DNA from: Desmonostoc vinosum HA7617-LM4
Lineage (GTDB): Bacteria > Cyanobacteriota > Cyanobacteriia > Cyanobacteriales > Nostocaceae
NCBI GenBank assembly: GCA_019359515.1
Contig: JAHHHC010000002.1
Span: 124,001 to 188,000 of the forward strand
Length of the DNA: 64,000 nucleotides
Reading direction: 5' to 3'
Part shown: in pieces, positions 17,161-25,798 of the stretch
How the letters are laid out: every line of letters begins with the position of its first letter
How positions within the stretch are numbered: the stretch's first letter is position 1
Notes under the pieces: model-generated
What the model saw: the letters and a program-made list of their open reading frames with translations, nothing else
What the model was told of the DNA's origin: nothing
Database searches by the model: none
Made by a program: the position numbers and the translations under genes

Positions 17161-17706
17161 CTAGTTAACGCCTCGTAACTTGCGAGTGTTGTCCACTAAG
17201 CTTTGAGCAAACTGATCAAACCGTTGAGAAAGCTTTTCATCCGTTAACTTATTTTCTGGACTAAAAGCACCCCATGCTTGTCCTATGGCAATTTGTTCTG
17301 GAATTACCCAACCGTGTACCCAGCGCATAATTATCCGTAGATCGTTCAAAGCATTGCTATTAGACTGACCTCCTAAGATACTAATCAGTCCTGTTACTTT
17401 ATCAGATAGTTCTTCAAAGCTCATCAAATCTAGAGCATTTTTCAAAACACCACTAACACCACCGTGATACTCAGGTGTTGCCAAAATTAACCCATCAGCG
17501 CGGCTAACTGTATCCTGTAACCGCTTGACATCTGGGTAATCTGGATATTCCTTGCCGCCGTTACAAAACGGTAGCCGTAACTGTCGCAAATCAAGAATTT
17601 CTACCTCCGCACCCAAGGCTTCTATCCTTTGTGCTGCTACCTGCAAAGCAATTTGGGTATACGAGTTGGGTCTTAAACTACCACCAAGGCCAACAATTCT
17701 TACCAT
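17161..17706 (-). CDS. NAD(P)H-dependent FMN reductase
   Basis: This 181-residue flavodoxin-fold protein belongs to the NADPH-dependent FMN reductase family (SsuE/ArsH/chromate-reductase type). The FMN phosphate loop is GLGGSLRPNSYTQIAL at residues 6-21. The characteristic LATPEYHGGVSGVLKNALD is near residue 96, and GLISILGGQSNSNAL near 127. ATG 17706 is the natural start. It probably supplies reduced flavin or reduces quinone-like or metal substrates; the sequence does not say which. The repeat element on its 3' side ends right at its TAG stop. Confidence 0.9.
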   Translation of the reverse strand: MVRIVGLGGSLRPNSYTQIALQVAAQRIEALGAEVEILDLRQLRLPFCNGGKEYPDYPDVKRLQDTVSRADGLILATPEYHGGVSGVLKNALDLMSFEELSDKVTGLISILGGQSNSNALNDLRIIMRWVHGWVIPEQIAIGQAWGAFSPENKLTDEKLSQRFDQFAQSLVDNTRKLRGVN

Positions 17707-17743
17707 AGTTCACCCACTAATTACTAACTGGCTATCATCGAAG

Positions 17744-17840
17744 AAGGGAACTCTTAACAGGGAAAAGTTTTTCCTATTTCTTGTTCTCTAGCCCTGAGTA
17801 AAAGACTCCCTATTAAGAGTCATCCGTTAAGAGTTCCCTT
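17744..17840. mobile_element. Small MITE-like element with 15-bp terminal inverted repeats
   Basis: Perfect inverted repeats AAGGGAACTCTTAAC (17744-17758) and GTTAAGAGTTCCCTT (17826-17840) bound a 97-bp non-coding segment. Its interior holds a second imperfect pair (gactccctattaagagtc). No clear target duplication is visible. The rest of this gap, 17841-18126, shows no recognisable feature other than the ftsH leader. Confidence 0.6.
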
Positions 17841-18126
17841 TTTAACAACAAACTTCTTAAAAACGAAGTCATTACGACTATGCTTATAGTAGCGATTTAC
17901 GTCGTAATATGTCAAATTACACTCTAGTGCCAAATTTTATGTGTCATGAATAAGAGGGATGAGGGAGAATATCAATTCGCAATTCCCCATTACCCCTAAT
18001 CCCCATTCCCTATGTGGAAGCTAGACTAGATAAGAAAACTGTAATTTCCAGTTATTACAATTTTTGCTAGAAGGATAGGCATAAAACTAGCGCTCAGCCT
18101 ATGGCAGCAGACAAAAGGTAACTATT

Positions 18127-20067
18127 ATGACAAATTCTGTAAAGAAGGCTTTGATAAAACAGCGATGTCTTGCGACAAGCCGCTCTGCGTCTACGCCGAA
18201 ACGCCTTGCATGGACTGGTGTGCTAGCAGCCGGTTTGATTATGCTGCCAAGTATTTTTGGGGTTACGCCTGCCTTGGCACAAAAAGCAGAGCGTGATTCT
18301 CTAAGTTATGGCGAGTTAATTAAGAAAGCAAAGCAGGGAGAAATCAAAAGAGTAGAGCTAGATGAAACCGAGCAAATAGCAAAGGTATATCTACAAGATC
18401 AAAAGCCAGATAAACCGCCGCTGCAAGTCAGACTTTTGACGCAAAACACAGAGTTAATTAATATTCTCAAAGAAAAGAATGTTGAGTTTGGTGAAGTTTC
18501 CTCTGCTAACAGTAGAGCCGCTGTGAGTTTATTAATTAATCTCATGTGGATTTTGCCGTTGGTGGCTTTAATGCTATTGTTCCTCCGCCGTTCTACCAAT
18601 GCCTCTAGCCAAGCGATGAACTTCGGCAAATCTAGAGCGCGTTTTCAAATGGAAGCAAAAACTGGGGTGAAATTTGAGGATGTCGCAGGGGTTGAAGAAG
18701 CTAAAGAAGAATTGCAAGAAGTTGTCACTTTCCTCAAACAACCAGAAAGATTTACCGCAGTAGGCGCACGTATTCCCAAAGGAGTATTGTTAATTGGCCC
18801 TCCTGGTACAGGTAAAACTTTACTGGCAAAAGCAATCGCTGGGGAAGCTGGTGTCCCGTTCTTCAGTATTTCTGGTTCGGAATTTGTTGAAATGTTTGTG
18901 GGTGTGGGTGCGTCCCGCGTGCGTGACTTGTTCAAGAAAGCCAAAGACAATGCTCCTTGTCTGATATTTATCGATGAAATCGATGCTGTGGGCCGGCAAC
19001 GGGGTGCTGGTATCGGTGGCGGTAACGATGAGCGCGAACAAACTCTCAACCAATTGCTTACCGAAATGGATGGGTTTGAAGGTAACACTGGTATCATTAT
19101 TATCGCTGCAACCAACCGCCCAGATGTGCTGGATGCCGCACTGTTACGTCCAGGACGCTTTGATAGACAAGTGATTGTGGATGCACCAGATTTAAAAGGA
19201 CGACTGGAAATTTTGCAAGTCCACGCGCGTAATAAGAAAATTGATCCTAGTGTATCATTGGATGCGATCGCTCGCCGCACTCCTGGTTTTACAGGCGCAG
19301 ATTTAGCTAACTTACTCAACGAAGCTGCCATTCTCACTGCCAGACGGCGAAAAGAAGCCATCACCATTCTCGAAATTGATGATGCTGTAGATAGGGTAGT
19401 AGCGGGTATGGAAGGTACTGCCTTGGTAGACAGCAAGAGCAAGCGTTTAATTGCCTATCATGAAGTTGGACATGCCTTAGTAGGTACTTTGCTCAAAGAC
19501 CATGAACTCGTGCAGAAAGTCACACTCATCCCACGGGGACAAGCACTAGGTTTAACTTGGTTTACTCCCAATGAAGAACAAGGATTAATATCTCGTTCTC
19601 AATTGAAAGCCAGAATTACTGCAACTTTGGGTGGTCGCGCCGCCGAAGAAATTGTTTTTGGCAAAGCAGAAGTAACAACAGGTGCAGGAGATGACCTACA
19701 AAAAGTGACAAGCATGGCGCGGCAAATGGTGACGCGCTTCGGAATGTCTGAATTAGGCCCACTGTCCCTAGAAAATCAAAGTGGAGAAGTATTTTTAGGA
19801 CGTGACTGGATGACTAAATCAGAATATTCTGAGGAGATTGCTGCTAAAATCGATTCCCAAGTACGGGACATTATTAGCCATTGCTACCGAACCGCGAAAG
19901 AACTGTTGCAAGAAAATCGTATAGTTCTAGAGCGCTTAGTAGACTTGCTATCAGACCAAGAGACAATTGAGGGCGAACTATTCCGTAAAATTGTTACTGA
20001 ACACGCCCAAGTAGCTGATGAAAAATTGGTTGTATCTCATTCAACGCTAACTCAAGTCAACCCGTAA
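18127..20067 (+). CDS. ftsH: ATP-dependent zinc metalloprotease FtsH
   Basis: This 646-residue membrane AAA+ protease degrades damaged membrane proteins; in cyanobacteria the family includes the enzymes of photosystem II repair. There are two membrane helices (about residues 32-50 and 135-155). The Walker A GPPGTGKT is at about 224-231, the Walker B LIFIDEID at about 278, and the second region of homology is [21 protein letters not shown]. The zinc site is HEVGH at 445-449. The N-terminal [13 protein letters not shown] is encoded by a short dispersed repeat (18161-18196) absorbed in frame. Which of the several cyanobacterial FtsH paralogues this is cannot be decided here. A probable terminator lies between it and the pst operon. 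Confidence 0.95.
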   Translation: MTNSVKKALIKQRCLATSRSASTPKRLAWTGVLAAGLIMLPSIFGVTPALAQKAERDSLSYGELIKKAKQGEIKRVELDETEQIAKVYLQDQKPDKPPLQVRLLTQNTELINILKEKNVEFGEVSSANSRAAVSLLINLMWILPLVALMLLFLRRSTNASSQAMNFGKSRARFQMEAKTGVKFEDVAGVEEAKEELQEVVTFLKQPERFTAVGARIPKGVLLIGPPGTGKTLLAKAIAGEAGVPFFSISGSEFVEMFVGVGASRVRDLFKKAKDNAPCLIFIDEIDAVGRQRGAGIGGGNDEREQTLNQLLTEMDGFEGNTGIIIIAATNRPDVLDAALLRPGRFDRQVIVDAPDLKGRLEILQVHARNKKIDPSVSLDAIARRTPGFTGADLANLLNEAAILTARRRKEAITILEIDDAVDRVVAGMEGTALVDSKSKRLIAYHEVGHALVGTLLKDHELVQKVTLIPRGQALGLTWFTPNEEQGLISRSQLKARITATLGGRAAEEIVFGKAEVTTGAGDDLQKVTSMARQMVTRFGMSELGPLSLENQSGEVFLGRDWMTKSEYSEEIAAKIDSQVRDIISHCYRTAKELLQENRIVLERLVDLLSDQETIEGELFRKIVTEHAQVADEKLVVSHSTLTQVNP

Positions 20068-20145
20068 TCAAAGGACGCGGTGAGTAGGTAGGTAAAGACA
20101 GAATTCAGATTCTACCTTCTGCTTTCATGAATTTTGTACTCTTGT

Positions 20146-20189
20146 GGGTAAAGGAAAAAGGTTTTTTCTTATTCCTTTCCCCCTTACCC
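20146..20189. terminator. Probable bidirectional terminator between ftsH and the pst operon
   Basis: An imperfect 16-bp stem, GGGTAAAGGAAAAAGG pairing with CCTTTCCCCCTTACCC with three mismatches, has a T-rich loop and lies between two convergent genes. Confidence 0.5.
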
Positions 20190-20229
20190 TTTTCCCAGCT
20201 TCTGCAAGAAGTTCAAATAAAGAAACATC

Positions 20230-21009
20230 TCAACTCAGACGCGCTAAAACGTAGTCACGAGTACGGGAATCAAGAGCATTAGTCACAATTTTATGCGTAG
20301 AACCAAATTCAACCAGCCGCCCAACACGGTTTTCATTGTTACAAAAGAAAGCTGTGAAATCAGATAGGCGGGTTACTTGCTGCATGTTGTGAGTGACAAT
20401 CACAATTGTCAACTCAGAACGCAAATTATGGATTAAATTCTCAATTTTCATACTAGCAATGGGATCAAGACCCGAACAAGGCTCATCCATCAGGAGAACT
20501 TTCGGTTTCACTGCTAAAGTACGAGCAATACACAGTCTTTGTTGCTGACCCCCAGAAAGCTCTAAAGCAGATTTGTGTAGCTTACTTTTGACTTCATCCC
20601 AAAGTTCGGCAGCTTTAATGGCAGACTCAACAATCTCATCTAGTTCTACTTTTGGACGCCACCCGACTATTTTTACTCCATAGGCAACGTTATCATAAAC
20701 GCTCATGGGAAAAAGATTCGGCTTAGGAAAAACCATACTAACTTGGCGACGTAACCGATTTAAGTTAATGCGACGCTCATAAATATTTTGACCAAAAAAC
20801 TCTACTCTACCCTCAACCCGCACTTCTTTTTCTAGTTCAATCATCCGATTGAGCGATTTAATAAAAGTAGATTTGCCACAACCACTAGAACCAATAATTG
20901 CCGTGACTTGGTTCTGGTTGATATCCATCGATACGCCTTCAAATATCTTTTGAGCATCGTAGTACAAGCTCAGATTTTTAACTCTGATGGCTGGAATTAA
21001 TTTACTCAT
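20230..21009 (-). CDS. pstB: Phosphate ABC transporter ATP-binding protein, second copy
   Basis: This 259-residue ATPase energises phosphate import through PstA/PstC. Walker A is GSSGCGKST, the signature [11 protein letters not shown], the Walker [14 protein letters not shown] and the switch His in VIVTHNMQQ. It is close to the copy at 21245 along its whole length. The Q-loop differs: MVFPKPNLFP here against [10 protein letters not shown] in the neighbour, so proline replaces the normally invariant glutamine. It is the last gene of the pst operon, separated from the first pstB by a 235-base gap in which I see no other feature. It may pair with the other PstB or regulate it. Confidence 0.92.
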   Translation of the reverse strand: MSKLIPAIRVKNLSLYYDAQKIFEGVSMDINQNQVTAIIGSSGCGKSTFIKSLNRMIELEKEVRVEGRVEFFGQNIYERRINLNRLRRQVSMVFPKPNLFPMSVYDNVAYGVKIVGWRPKVELDEIVESAIKAAELWDEVKSKLHKSALELSGGQQQRLCIARTLAVKPKVLLMDEPCSGLDPIASMKIENLIHNLRSELTIVIVTHNMQQVTRLSDFTAFFCNNENRVGRLVEFGSTHKIVTNALDSRTRDYVLARLS

Positions 21010-21244
21010 ATTTATAATACGTATGATGCATTTACTGAGTAACGCAGTATAAGTTTAGCAGTACTGCGACACTATGTTACTCCGAAAAAGCATAATTTTA
21101 TATAGATTATTCGTGTATACAGCAGGTAGGCTGTTAGTATATGCACGTATGTTTTACTGTTAAATATTTAACTTTTAAAGTTGATTTATCAAGTAAATAT
21201 TAAGTTTTCACGCAGAAGTTTAATACACAAATTTGCCTTACACT

Positions 21245-22024
21245 TCACCCAAAACGCCCAGAAACGTAATCCCGGGTGCGAGAATCGAGGGGGTTGTTAA
21301 ATATTTGCTCTGTAACACCAAATTCCACCATGTTGCCAATACGACTTTCATCTGTGCTAAAAAAAGCCGTTAAATCAGAGACACGAGCAGCCTGCTGCAT
21401 GTTGTGAGTGACAATTACAATAGTCAAATCAGAACGCAAAACATGAAGCAGTTCTTCAACTTTCATTGTGGCAATGGGGTCAAGAGCTGAGCAAGGTTCA
21501 TCCATGAGAAGAACTTTTGGTTTAACTGCTAAAGCACGCGCAATACACAGTCTTTGTTGTTGACCTCCAGAAAGCATTAATGCTGATTTATTCAGCTTAT
21601 CTTTTACTTCATCCCAAAGTGCTGCATCTTTGAGAGCAGATTCGACAATTCCATCTAATTCTGCTTTGGGATGTCTGTTGGCTATTCTCGCACCGTAGGC
21701 AACATTTTCGTAAATACTTATAGGAAAAGGATTCGGTTTTTGGAATACCATACCGATTTGGCGACGTAAGCGATTGATATTAATTCGAGGGTCATAAATA
21801 TTTTGTCCAAAAAATTCTACGTGTCCTTCAACTTTTACAGTTCCTTCTAATTCACTAATGCGGTTAAGAGTTTTAATAAATGTGGATTTACCACAACCAC
21901 TAGGGCCAATGATGGCCGTAACTTGGTTTTGATAAATATCCATTGTCACCCCTTCAACCACTTTTGAGGTGCCATAATAAAAGTTTAAGTTTTGCACTTT
22001 AATAGCTGGAGTTAAATTACTCAT
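21245..22024 (-). CDS. pstB: Phosphate ABC transporter ATP-binding protein, canonical copy
   Basis: This is the canonical PstB: Walker [11 protein letters not shown]-loop [10 protein letters not shown], signature [11 protein letters not shown], Walker [14 protein letters not shown], and the switch His in VIVTHNMQQ. It is 259 residues long, the standard size. It lies 33 bases downstream of pstA on the same strand and is surely part of the operon. Expression should be under the Pho box upstream of pstS. Confidence 0.96.
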   Translation of the reverse strand: MSNLTPAIKVQNLNFYYGTSKVVEGVTMDIYQNQVTAIIGPSGCGKSTFIKTLNRISELEGTVKVEGHVEFFGQNIYDPRININRLRRQIGMVFQKPNPFPISIYENVAYGARIANRHPKAELDGIVESALKDAALWDEVKDKLNKSALMLSGGQQQRLCIARALAVKPKVLLMDEPCSALDPIATMKVEELLHVLRSDLTIVIVTHNMQQAARVSDLTAFFSTDESRIGNMVEFGVTEQIFNNPLDSRTRDYVSGRFG

Positions 22025-22057
22025 ACTAACTAAATATGTATAATAAAAACTAAATTT

Positions 22058-22939
22058 TTACTTTATTCTTCTTTGTTGAATAACTAAGCGAGAGACTAAA
22101 CTGACACACAAAATTAGACAAAGTAAGACTATAGAAGTAGTCCATACCAATTGGTTTACTTGTGGGTCGGGGTCGTTATAGAGGTTGAAAATTAGCACAG
22201 GTAAAGAAGCTGTTGGATTAAGTAATCCTGCTGACCAATCTAAACTAAATAGGGCTGTAAAAATTAGAGGTGCAGTTTCACCAGCAGCACGGGCTATGGC
22301 TAACAAAGCACCTGTAGTAATTCCAGGGAGGGCAGCAGTAAAAACGATACGGAAAGTAGTTTGCAGTCGAGTTCCCCCTAAAGCAGCAGAAGCAAGGCGT
22401 TGAGATGTAGGAACAAGTTTTAAGGATTCTTCTGTTGTCAGTATAATAACAGGTAACATAATTACACTTAAAGCAAAACCCCCAGCGATCGCACTAAATC
22501 CCTTCGTCGCCAAAACGATTATACCGTAAGCGAATATACCGACAATAATCGAGGGAACACCTGTAAGAATATTAATAATGAAGCGAACTAGGTGAGTAGT
22601 TGAATTAGTTTGACTAAATTCTGATAGGAAGATTCCCGTCATGATCCCTGTGGGAATGCTTAAGAGCGCACCGATAGACACCATGGTTATGGTACCTAAA
22701 ATAGCATTGCCAAAACCTTGGTCAATTACTGCTTTAATAAATATATCTGGTTTAATTCCAGTTATTCCTCGTGCGAGAATTTCCCATAAAATTGACAATA
22801 AAGGCACGAGTGCTAAAACTGTAAAAATAAACGCGATCGCATTCATTGCATAGGTAAAAAACAGTCGTCTGATAGTTAAAGGACTGTATAGTTCTGCTAC
22901 TAGAGATTCATCTACTGCCGATTTTGAATAATCATTCAT
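22058..22939 (-). CDS. pstA: Phosphate ABC transporter permease PstA
   Basis: This 293-residue integral membrane protein has about six helices and is one half of the phosphate channel. The permease EAA-like loop appears in LVPTSQRLASAALGGTRLQTTFRIVFTAALPG. An N-terminal cytoplasmic segment of about 25 residues precedes the first helix. ATG 22939 lies 21 bases downstream of the pstC stop. The pairing and order with PstC are the usual ones. Confidence 0.95.
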   Translation of the reverse strand: MNDYSKSAVDESLVAELYSPLTIRRLFFTYAMNAIAFIFTVLALVPLLSILWEILARGITGIKPDIFIKAVIDQGFGNAILGTITMVSIGALLSIPTGIMTGIFLSEFSQTNSTTHLVRFIINILTGVPSIIVGIFAYGIIVLATKGFSAIAGGFALSVIMLPVIILTTEESLKLVPTSQRLASAALGGTRLQTTFRIVFTAALPGITTGALLAIARAAGETAPLIFTALFSLDWSAGLLNPTASLPVLIFNLYNDPDPQVNQLVWTTSIVLLCLILCVSLVSRLVIQQRRIK

Positions 22940-22960
22940 AATAGGTTGAGATTTTAAATT

Positions 22961-23965
22961 CTAATGATTTTTTCTGCCGATCCATTGCACTACTAGTAAT
23001 GCAATCATATTCACAATTAAAGTTAGCCCAAATAAAATTAATCCCAGATAGCAGAGAGCGCCAATATGTAATCCCGGTTCAGCTTCTGCAAATTCGTTAG
23101 CCAATATAGAGGGAATTGTATAGGCTGGATCGAGTAAAGATGCGCTAATTTGTGAAGAGTTACCAATCACCATAGTCACAGCCATTGTTTCGCCTAAAGC
23201 ACGCCCTAGAGCTAACATTGCCGCACTGATAATTCCAGAAAATCCAGTTGGCAGTAATACTCGAAAAATTGTTTCCCAGCGTGTACCACCTAAAGCCATA
23301 GATGCACTACGTAACTCTTTAGGGATGACCAGCAATATATCACGAGTAATTGCTGACATGATTGGCAAAATCATGATGGCTAGAATAATTCCAGCCGTCA
23401 ACATATTTGTTCCAGAAGGGTCTTGTGTATTAAATAATGGTATCCATTTAAAAATATTAGATAACAATTTTTGTAAAGGTTCTAAGAACGGTATGAAAAC
23501 AAAAATACCCCACAAACCAATAATGACACTTGGAATAGCTGCAATTAATTCCACAACGAATGCTAAAGTTGTTCGTAATGGCGAAGGTAAGAAATTTTCG
23601 CTTGTTACCAAAGCTACTGCTATACCTATTGGCACAGCAAATAAAAGAGCGATCGCACTACTTACTAAAGTTCCATAAATATAAGGTAATGCGCCAAATA
23701 TCTGATTACCTGTATCCCAATCTTGGCTCCACAAAAAACCTAGTCCAAATTGCATCAAAGCTGGTCGGGCTTCTTGAAAAATCACCCAACTCATCACAAA
23801 TAATACCGCCACAGAAATCACAGAAAAAATATAAACTAGCCCTGTAAAGCCTTGATTAAACCATAAGTCTTTAGCATCACTAGCCATTAAGTCAAAATTT
23901 TTATTATTTAAATTTGTCTGATTCGATGAGTTATTATCCGGTACCTTTGATGTTGCCATTATCAA
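22961..23965 (-). CDS. pstC: Phosphate ABC transporter permease PstC
   Basis: This 334-residue permease has about six helices and the loop IPKELRSASMALGGTRWETIFRVLLPTGF. The N-terminal 40 residues are polar and Asn/Ser-rich (for example NNSSNQTNLNNKNF) and precede the first helix. The start at 23965 fits the open frame; an internal Met at residue 3 is an alternative. It follows pstS after 156 bases that contain a stem-loop. Confidence 0.95.
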   Translation of the reverse strand: MIMATSKVPDNNSSNQTNLNNKNFDLMASDAKDLWFNQGFTGLVYIFSVISVAVLFVMSWVIFQEARPALMQFGLGFLWSQDWDTGNQIFGALPYIYGTLVSSAIALLFAVPIGIAVALVTSENFLPSPLRTTLAFVVELIAAIPSVIIGLWGIFVFIPFLEPLQKLLSNIFKWIPLFNTQDPSGTNMLTAGIILAIMILPIMSAITRDILLVIPKELRSASMALGGTRWETIFRVLLPTGFSGIISAAMLALGRALGETMAVTMVIGNSSQISASLLDPAYTIPSILANEFAEAEPGLHIGALCYLGLILFGLTLIVNMIALLVVQWIGRKNH

Positions 23966-24065
23966 TTAAGAAAATAAACTATAGGAATCTGAATTGATTC
24001 ATGAAATTATTTACATGTACAGGGAGTAGGGAAAAGTTTCTTACCCCACTCCCCATTTTCAAAAC

Positions 24066-24094
24066 AGTAGGGTGAACTATTGATTCACCCTACT
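24066..24094 (-). terminator. Intercistronic stem-loop between pstS and pstC
   Basis: A perfect 11-bp stem AGTAGGGTGAA / TTCACCCTACT with a 7-nt loop lies 28 bases after the pstS stop and is followed on the minus strand by gttttg. It may act as a partial terminator or as an RNA-stabilising 3' end that lets pstS be expressed above the permease genes. The functional reading is inference. Confidence 0.5.
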
Positions 24095-24121
24095 AAAAGA
24101 AAAAATTAATGGGATAAAAAA

Positions 24122-25165
24122 CTATGGTTTGACATTGCTATTAACCGTCTGAAGTACTCGATTTACCACATTAGATGGAATTCTAGTGTAGTTTAAATCG
24201 TCATTATACTGTTGACCATCCTTTAATACCCAATTAACCCATTTTTTAACAGCATCAGCTTTAGAAGAATTAGCATATTGCTTGTAGACCATCATCCAAG
24301 TTAAACCAACAATCGGATAACCTTGTCCTGGGTCTCCCACAAAAACGCGGAAGTTCTCTGGAAAAGTCACATTTGATAAAGCTTCATTTGCAGTTTGTAA
24401 GGAAGGAGCAACAAACTCTCCTCGCTTATTCTGTACCAGTGCTGATTTTAGTTTGTTTTTGACAGCGTAGGCATATTCAACATAACCAATAGAGCCAGAA
24501 GTACGAGCTACTAAAGAAGCTACACCAGGGTTGCCTTTGCCTTTAAGTACGTTTGGTAGATTCCAACTTGGAGCAGTGTTAGCTCCTACTCTCCCTTTGA
24601 AATAACCACTTATAGCACTCAAATGGTTTGTAAAAATAAAAGTTGTACCACTACTGTCGGCACGAACAGCAAATTTAATTGGTTGATTTGGTAGGTTGAC
24701 ACCAGGGTTATCCGCTTTAATTTTGGCATCACTCCAGTTGGTAATTTGACCCGAAAAAATTGCTGGTAGAGTAGACCGAGACAATTTCAGATTATTAACA
24801 CCTGAAAGATTGTAAACGACAGAAACAGCACCACCTGCTGTTGGTACTAAAATGACACCATTCTTGACTTTGGCAATTTCTTCATCTTTCATTGCTGCAT
24901 CACTGCCCCCAAAGTCAACAGTTCCAGCAATAACTTGACGAATACCGCCACCGCTACCAATTCCTTGGTAGTTGATTTTCAAGTCTGGATGTTGTTTTCT
25001 CACTTCACGAGCATATTTTTCATAAAGTGGAGCGGGAAAAGTAGCTCCTGCACCATTAAGAGTTTGAGCTTGGGCGATCGCGCCAAAAACTGGACTTAGT
25101 GCCACACTAGCTGTCACAATTGAAGTAGTAACTACACGATTCAAGATGGTAGTCGAAAAAATCAT
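24122..25165 (-). CDS. pstS: Periplasmic phosphate-binding protein PstS
   Basis: This 347-residue exported protein is the high-affinity phosphate receptor. A signal peptide spans about residues 1-33 (ending AIAQAQ). The mature start LNGAGATFPAPLYEKYA is diagnostic, as are YQGIGSGGGIRQVIAGTVDFGGSDAAM and AVRADSSGTTFIFTNHLSA, which supply the phosphate ligands. It is the first gene of the operon. A four-unit Pho box lies about 80 bases upstream. Confidence 0.97.
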   Translation of the reverse strand: MIFSTTILNRVVTTSIVTASVALSPVFGAIAQAQTLNGAGATFPAPLYEKYAREVRKQHPDLKINYQGIGSGGGIRQVIAGTVDFGGSDAAMKDEEIAKVKNGVILVPTAGGAVSVVYNLSGVNNLKLSRSTLPAIFSGQITNWSDAKIKADNPGVNLPNQPIKFAVRADSSGTTFIFTNHLSAISGYFKGRVGANTAPSWNLPNVLKGKGNPGVASLVARTSGSIGYVEYAYAVKNKLKSALVQNKRGEFVAPSLQTANEALSNVTFPENFRVFVGDPGQGYPIVGLTWMMVYKQYANSSKADAVKKWVNWVLKDGQQYNDDLNYTRIPSNVVNRVLQTVNSNVKP

Positions 25166-25242
25166 ATTGCCTCGTATTAAAGAAATATTTTTCCTGGCGT
25201 ATTGACTGCTTTATGTAAGCTACATTCTTTATAGTTGAAAAC

Positions 25243-25283
25243 AATTTAACAACTGATAAATAAATAGTTAACAAGTGATTAAG
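25243..25283 (-). promoter_or_regulatory. Pho box (four 8-bp repeats) upstream of pstS
   Basis: Read on the minus strand, four 8-base units CTTAATCA, GTTAACTA, ATTTATCA and GTTAAATT recur at exactly 11-base spacing (25283-25276, 25272-25265, 25261-25254, 25250-25243). This is the organisation of PhoB/SphR binding sites in cyanobacteria (PyTTAAPyPy-type repeats). A TATAAA hexamer at about 25233-25228 gives a suitable -10. It should drive phosphate-starvation induction of pstSCAB. Confidence 0.8.
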
Positions 25284-25798
25284 ATTTCGTTTGTACACAA
25301 GCTTAATCTATATTAGATATAGATAAGTTCATATATTTTTGTTTCCAAAACATATGGAATTATAAATTTATTTTTTTGCAAATATAAAAATTTTATTAGC
25401 TATTCTTAATCGTAAAAATAATAATTGTTTTTATACCAATTCTGTATGAAGATGCGCTAAATTATCTTAGATTTAGCACAATCAATTAAAAACGTACCGC
25501 ACGCGTAGCTTGCTTAAGGGTATGATTTTGCTATGAAAAACTTACCCTTGAAAGCCTCAGTGACTGGGAGGCAGGGGGAGAAAAATTCCCCATACTTTTC
25601 CTGTCACAGACGCTACGCGTAGCTTGCTATTGCGTAGGGGTACGATTTTGCTCAGTACAAGTTCCCCATTCCCCTAATCCCCACTGGGCTTCGCTAACGT
25701 GGGGCCCCCGAGTTTCCCATTCCCATTGCAAGCGACAAATGACTAATAATATAAGAAGGCACTTCACACTTCTTTAAAGATTCAACTTTACTAGAACA
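25284..25798. other. Intergenic region with dispersed repeats
   Basis: No gene is seen. The first part (to about 25480) is very AT-rich. Two related copies of cgcgtagcttgct followed by ggta(t/c)gattttgct occur at about 25503-25533 and 25616-25652. A C-rich palindromic repeat (25676-25715, with ccccactgggcttcgctaac and gtggggccccc) precedes the UbiD-family gene. Confidence 0.55.

Noticed and set aside
18645-19442. 265-residue ORF on the minus strand
   Set aside because: It lies wholly inside ftsH in antisense, with Ser/Arg/Pro-rich composition typical of a shadow frame and no family resemblance.
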